A DNA stretch of 64,000 nucleotides from Zonotrichia leucophrys gambelii (taxonomy: Eukaryota; Chordata; Aves; Passeriformes; Passerellidae): contig NC_088177.1 of NCBI RefSeq assembly GCF_028769735.1, positions 20,931,599 through 20,995,598 on the forward strand. Reading direction: 5' to 3'. The position numbers and the translations under genes were made by a program. Shown here in pieces: positions 59,900 to 64,000 of this stretch. Position 1 is the first letter of the stretch. The number at the start of each line of letters is the position of its first letter. The notes under the pieces were generated by a model. It had not been told where the DNA came from. It saw only the letters and a list, made by a program, of their open reading frames with translations, and searched no databases.

Positions 59900-62800
59900 G
59901 TTTTGGTTTTACGAGAAAGGAAGCAGTGGGTTTGATTAGTACGTGCGCAGTTAACCTCAAACAGTATGAACACAAACAACTATTCAGCACATGGAAAATA
60001 TATATTCAATCTGAAACTGCCATCCATTCTGCTTTAAGAACTGTGGGAGGAAAGGTAATCATCATTAGAGCAGTTCAAGCCCTTTGGAGGTGCCAGCTTG
60101 CAGAATCATAGCACTTAATATTTTAGCAATCATCAGGTATTTCCGACCAGGACAACCAGCAGAGAACTGTACTTCTGCCTGATGTGGCACAGTGAATCCC
60201 TGCAAACTAGACTTTTTATGGAGGACTTGCTTCCACCCCAAATTTCTTTGCTTGCTTTAATATTAGTGCTTTTGATGTTTAAAAATTGCTACCCCTTCTA
60301 AAAACTGATTACACTTGCAATTACTTCATCTTTTTGTATCAGCAATGTGACTTGAATCATAACCCAGCCTCTTTAAGCTTTCCTGTTTCCAAGAAAAAAA
60401 TTATCTAGGTTTATAGTTAATGACTTCCACATCTATACAGAACTTTGCTACCTGTGGACTTTACTGCCTAACTACCTTGACATCAACAATGAAAAACACT
60501 GCAGGAGCTTTGATTATTGCTATCTCTGCTTAGAGCACCTGCGTCATTTCAAACCTCAATGAAACAGGTTTTGCTCATGGACCTTTTAAAAATCATGTAG
60601 GCTCTGAAAATTGTTCTGCTTTTTTATATGATAAGCTGTCACATCCCTGAATTGTTGCCTAAAGAATTCCATAAAAATGAGAGGTCACTTCAGCTATCCT
60701 GAAGGTCGGCATTCTTTTTTTTAACCCACACTTTGAGAAGTTCTTTTAGAAGGTGCTTCATCATTTATATATGTAGATCTAGTAGATTGCAAAGACCTGC
60801 TTTTGCTCTGTGACCTAGAAAAATTAACAGCATTAGTTATTGAACACTAGCCAGCCCAATCCAAAGATCCAGGATAAATACTTAGTCTTCAAATCACATA
60901 AATAATTAATGATGTAAATAAGTTTACTGCTTCCATGCCTAGGTTATGCAGTATTTGTTTGCAATGACAGGTTCACAGTCGTTTTAATCTTAACCAGCAT
61001 TCAAAACAGAACTGATTATAAAAATGCTGGTATGGGAAAATGAAAAACTGCACCCTAATAATGAGACAGGCACATATTGTCTTACTGGTTAGACGAGCTC
61101 AAATCAATTTTAATATTATATGTAAAATAAATGCTATTGCAACATCATGTACCAGAATATCAGTGAGATTTATGGCATGAAGTTACCAGTTTATGCCTGA
61201 CATTTTCATATCCGGAGTAGTAACTAAATTATCTGCTCTTTGTATCTTTTAGGCTTGGGTTTTGCATGCAGTTAAACAAATGATGCATTTGAGTTTCATC
61301 AACTGTGGTGTCATCTCCTGATAATTGATTGAGACTGCTAATTGATGGTGCAATTAGCCACTAAACACTGGCAAAGAATTGCCATGTAAAGCTCAGTGCT
61401 CATGCCACACATACCCATGGGATCTTGCCCTGCTAGAGTGACAGGCAGCACTCTGGCACTCCTCTCTCCTGTTTGAGACTGTTCTAGCAAGCTTTGTTTC
61501 CAGTGGTACTCATCGTGTTTCTTGGCTGTTTTGTCCTCAGGATGTATTTTCAGATCCACAGCTTTTTCCTTTTTGCCCCTGTTCCTCCTTAAAAGCCTTG
61601 TGTTATGATAATTAGTTTTCTAAGTAAAGCACAACATGCGTCCCTTTGGAGTCTCTTGAAGTCATCTCTGTCTTCACTGCCCAAGTGAGCCCAGGCTGCC
61701 TTTAGTTATCCCTTCCAATGGATGATTGCCTTGCCATGGTGCCCTCTACCCTTCCTAATCAAACTTTGGCTCTTGAGTTAATGTATGCAGACAGCAGGTA
61801 GATTGTGCAGTAGAAGAGATCTTTTTCCAAATAAGATCTCACTTTCACTGCTCCCATCCTTTCCAGCTCAGTTACAGCATGGAACAAGGTATTGATAACA
61901 GAAGGAGTTCTCCACTAAAATAAAATCCACAAAAATCACTGGGGACACCTTTTCTCTCCTCTGTGCCCCTTATCTAACTACTCTTCAGCTGGTCAAGAGT
62001 CTCTGGACTTCTGCTTGCCCTTCCTTCCTGAATATATCATATGAAAAGGCCATGCTTTGTGGGCTACAACCACTGGACCTATCTTACCTAATTACTGCAT
62101 CTTCTTGTCTGTGTAGTCTGGAGTCTTCCTGTCCTGACTCTTTTATCTTGGGAACTCTGCATCTTTCACCCTTTCCCATGAATGGAACCTTACACATGGT
62201 CTAGTGGCCAGACAAGGGAATGGCTGAAAGAAGAGCCCTAATTTTGACTTTGAAATTCAGGTCTTTAGAGTGAAGTTATTCCTCAGGCTGTTTCTAAAAG
62301 CTTGTGCTTTGTGCTCCAAAAGATCAATGTGATGTTCTTCTTCCCTTTAATGCTCTTACTTATACTGTAGTTCTCTTTGTTCTTAGGGGTGTTATTAATT
62401 CCCATGTCACAGGAAACCTTTATAGTTTACATATGCTACCGCAGCAAAGTGTCAGAGCAGGGGAGAGGACTGAGGGCCTTGCAGTGCAAAGCTGCAGAGC
62501 CTTAAAAAAAAGGGGTTCATCTTAGGAGTGGCTTGGACTTCACGAGCTCTTTGAACTTAGCTGAGGGAGTAACTTGCAGTTTTACACTGGACTACACTAC
62601 TGTGATTACTCAGATTGCTAGGAAGTTAAATAACTAGGTTTCTCATATGTTTCTTTCTCATTTTGGGTTAGTCACTTGCATTCTAGTGATTTGGTTTTCT
62701 TCACTGAACACTTATTAGGGCAAACCTTCCTGCTGATACCCTGTCAGAATTCCCATTGCAAAATGTTTTTATTCACAAAATTATTTTCACACTTGTAAGC

Positions 62801-64000
62801 CTGTCTCAGGATGCCCATGTTTTTTTTTTGCTGTGACAGGAACTTGCTTAGTAAATTGCTTGAGATGTAATGGGGAGAAGAAATTCTTATAATTTGCATA
62901 AGTATCTGGTTTCAGGATATTATGCTAAACTCAAAATGTGAGATCATGTCTTACTATGCTGAACAGTTCACGTTTTTACCATGTTCGTTTGCCACAAACC
63001 TATTGGGGTTTCAAAGTGCTCTGTCATTTGAAAAAAATCTAGACCTCTAAGTGGTATGGCTGAAGAAAATTTTTTTTGCACAAAACAAGAGGTAAAGAGA
63101 AAAGGAAATAACAGAGTGACTGGAAAAATACTGTTTCATTACCATTAAAGGACTAAAACCTGGTTAGTTTAAGTAAAAGCCTAGATATAACCAAGTTTGG
63201 TGGATCAGACTTAGCTCCCAAAGGAATCACAATTCACATCACAAAACTACTGATTTTTAAGTCTCTCATAATTGTTGCCTTTTTCTCAGCTTTTAACCTG
63301 GTTTTGTAAATGCTGCTCTCCAGTCCTAAGCCTGTTCCCTCAATCCAGCCTCAGAAGAGGTGAGAACAGCATTAGCTGAGGAATTCTCTTTCCACTACTT
63401 CTTAGGGCTCATGGGGTTGCTGCTCTTGTGAGCTTCTGCTGATGAGTAGATTGTCCAACAAGATTTGAGATGGGGGTGAATATTTGAGTGTCCTTTTTCT
63501 TTTTGAGACAGTCATTGGTATTTCTTTTCTGGAAGCTAGGCTTTGTTTCCCCTACGATAAAGTCAATTATATCCAAGCTTTCCTGATATGCACAGCATCT
63601 ATAATTGTCAAACACAGAGGTCAAATTTCTTCCCAGCTTTTTAATGCTGCCAGTTCTCAGTTAGCCTTGAGTGTCTGCCTTCTAGCCCTTACCTTGCTGG
63701 GTTTGCTACATGTTATTTGTCTTAAGCCATCTATGTCCCAGTAGCAACCAGGTCTGCATGAATGTATTGCCTCCACCCCATCCCTATGCAGTTTATGGTC
63801 AAAATGTAAGATCTGGGATGTATAGAAAAAGATACAAACAGAAGTAAGAGGAAATAGAGACACAGGACTGAGAAACACAGGCAAAAGGTCTTCACACACT
63901 GCCTTCCTTATTCTTCTCCAGTTTCCTGCAGGGGGTTGTGTCAAGGGAAAGATTTTAGGACAAATTTTAACAGAAACCATAAGTGTCTTGGAAGATGTTT
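59900..64000. other. Upstream flank of CTLA4, no gene recognised
   Basis: 4.1 kb of AT-rich sequence. CD28 would be expected on this side in the conserved cluster, but I recognised none of its hallmarks on the minus strand: YMNM tail, transmembrane exon, or an IgV exon with MYPPPY. No repeat family was recognised. Distal CTLA4 regulatory DNA could be present but is not visible by eye. Confidence 0.5.

Noticed and set aside
61338..61559. Minus-strand frame upstream of CTLA4 considered as a possible CD28 tail (contains ELYMAIL)
   Set aside because: It lacks the YMNM motif, proline motifs and the conserved CD28 C-terminus, and no transmembrane exon lies nearby.

Overview
This window looks like avian, probably passerine, nuclear DNA. 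It is AT-rich and mostly non-coding, with 3' fragments of CR1 LINEs, one solo retroviral LTR, and two multi-exon genes of the CD28 immune co-receptor family. Bird is inferred from the CR1 elements, the compact introns and the gene sequences. Passerine is a weaker guess from the look of the LTR.

Both genes lie on the minus strand. CTLA4 occupies about 59.85 to 55.67 kb: TATA box, leader exon, IgV exon with MYPPPY, transmembrane exon and tail exon with YVKM. ICOS follows downstream at 37.84 to about 25.2 kb: leader exon, a candidate 39-nt cysteine-rich microexon, IgV exon with PPPY, transmembrane exon, and tail exon with the PI3K-type motif YMPM. The order CTLA4 then ICOS in one direction matches the conserved CD28-CTLA4-ICOS cluster, so CD28 would be expected beyond position 64000. 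No CD28 exon was recognised here.

Layout: 1-25.1 kb is the region downstream of ICOS, with two CR1 fragments, a 609-bp solo LTR with target-site duplication, a G-quadruplex-like tract and small repeats, and no supportable gene. 25.2-37.9 kb is ICOS, with a ~970-bp CR1 inside an intron. 37.9-55.6 kb is the ICOS-CTLA4 intergenic space, holding a near-perfect 30-bp inverted repeat beside a CR1 tail (41.8 kb) and an orphan CpG island (43.3-44.0 kb). 55.7-59.9 kb is CTLA4. 59.9-64 kb is upstream sequence.

Both gene products are predicted T-cell surface receptors: ICOS co-stimulatory through a YxxM motif, CTLA4 inhibitory. The most notable observations are: (i) a second, truncated CD28-family-like Ig exon in CTLA4 intron 1, 49 nt after the leader exon and in phase with it; (ii) a CTLA4 tail that departs from the mammalian C-terminus after YVKMP and runs 24 residues past the usual stop position; (iii) the ICOS cysteine-rich microexon; and (iv) an ICOS Ig domain lacking the canonical B-strand cysteine. 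Everything here was read by eye from the sequence. No alignment, expression data or database search was used.
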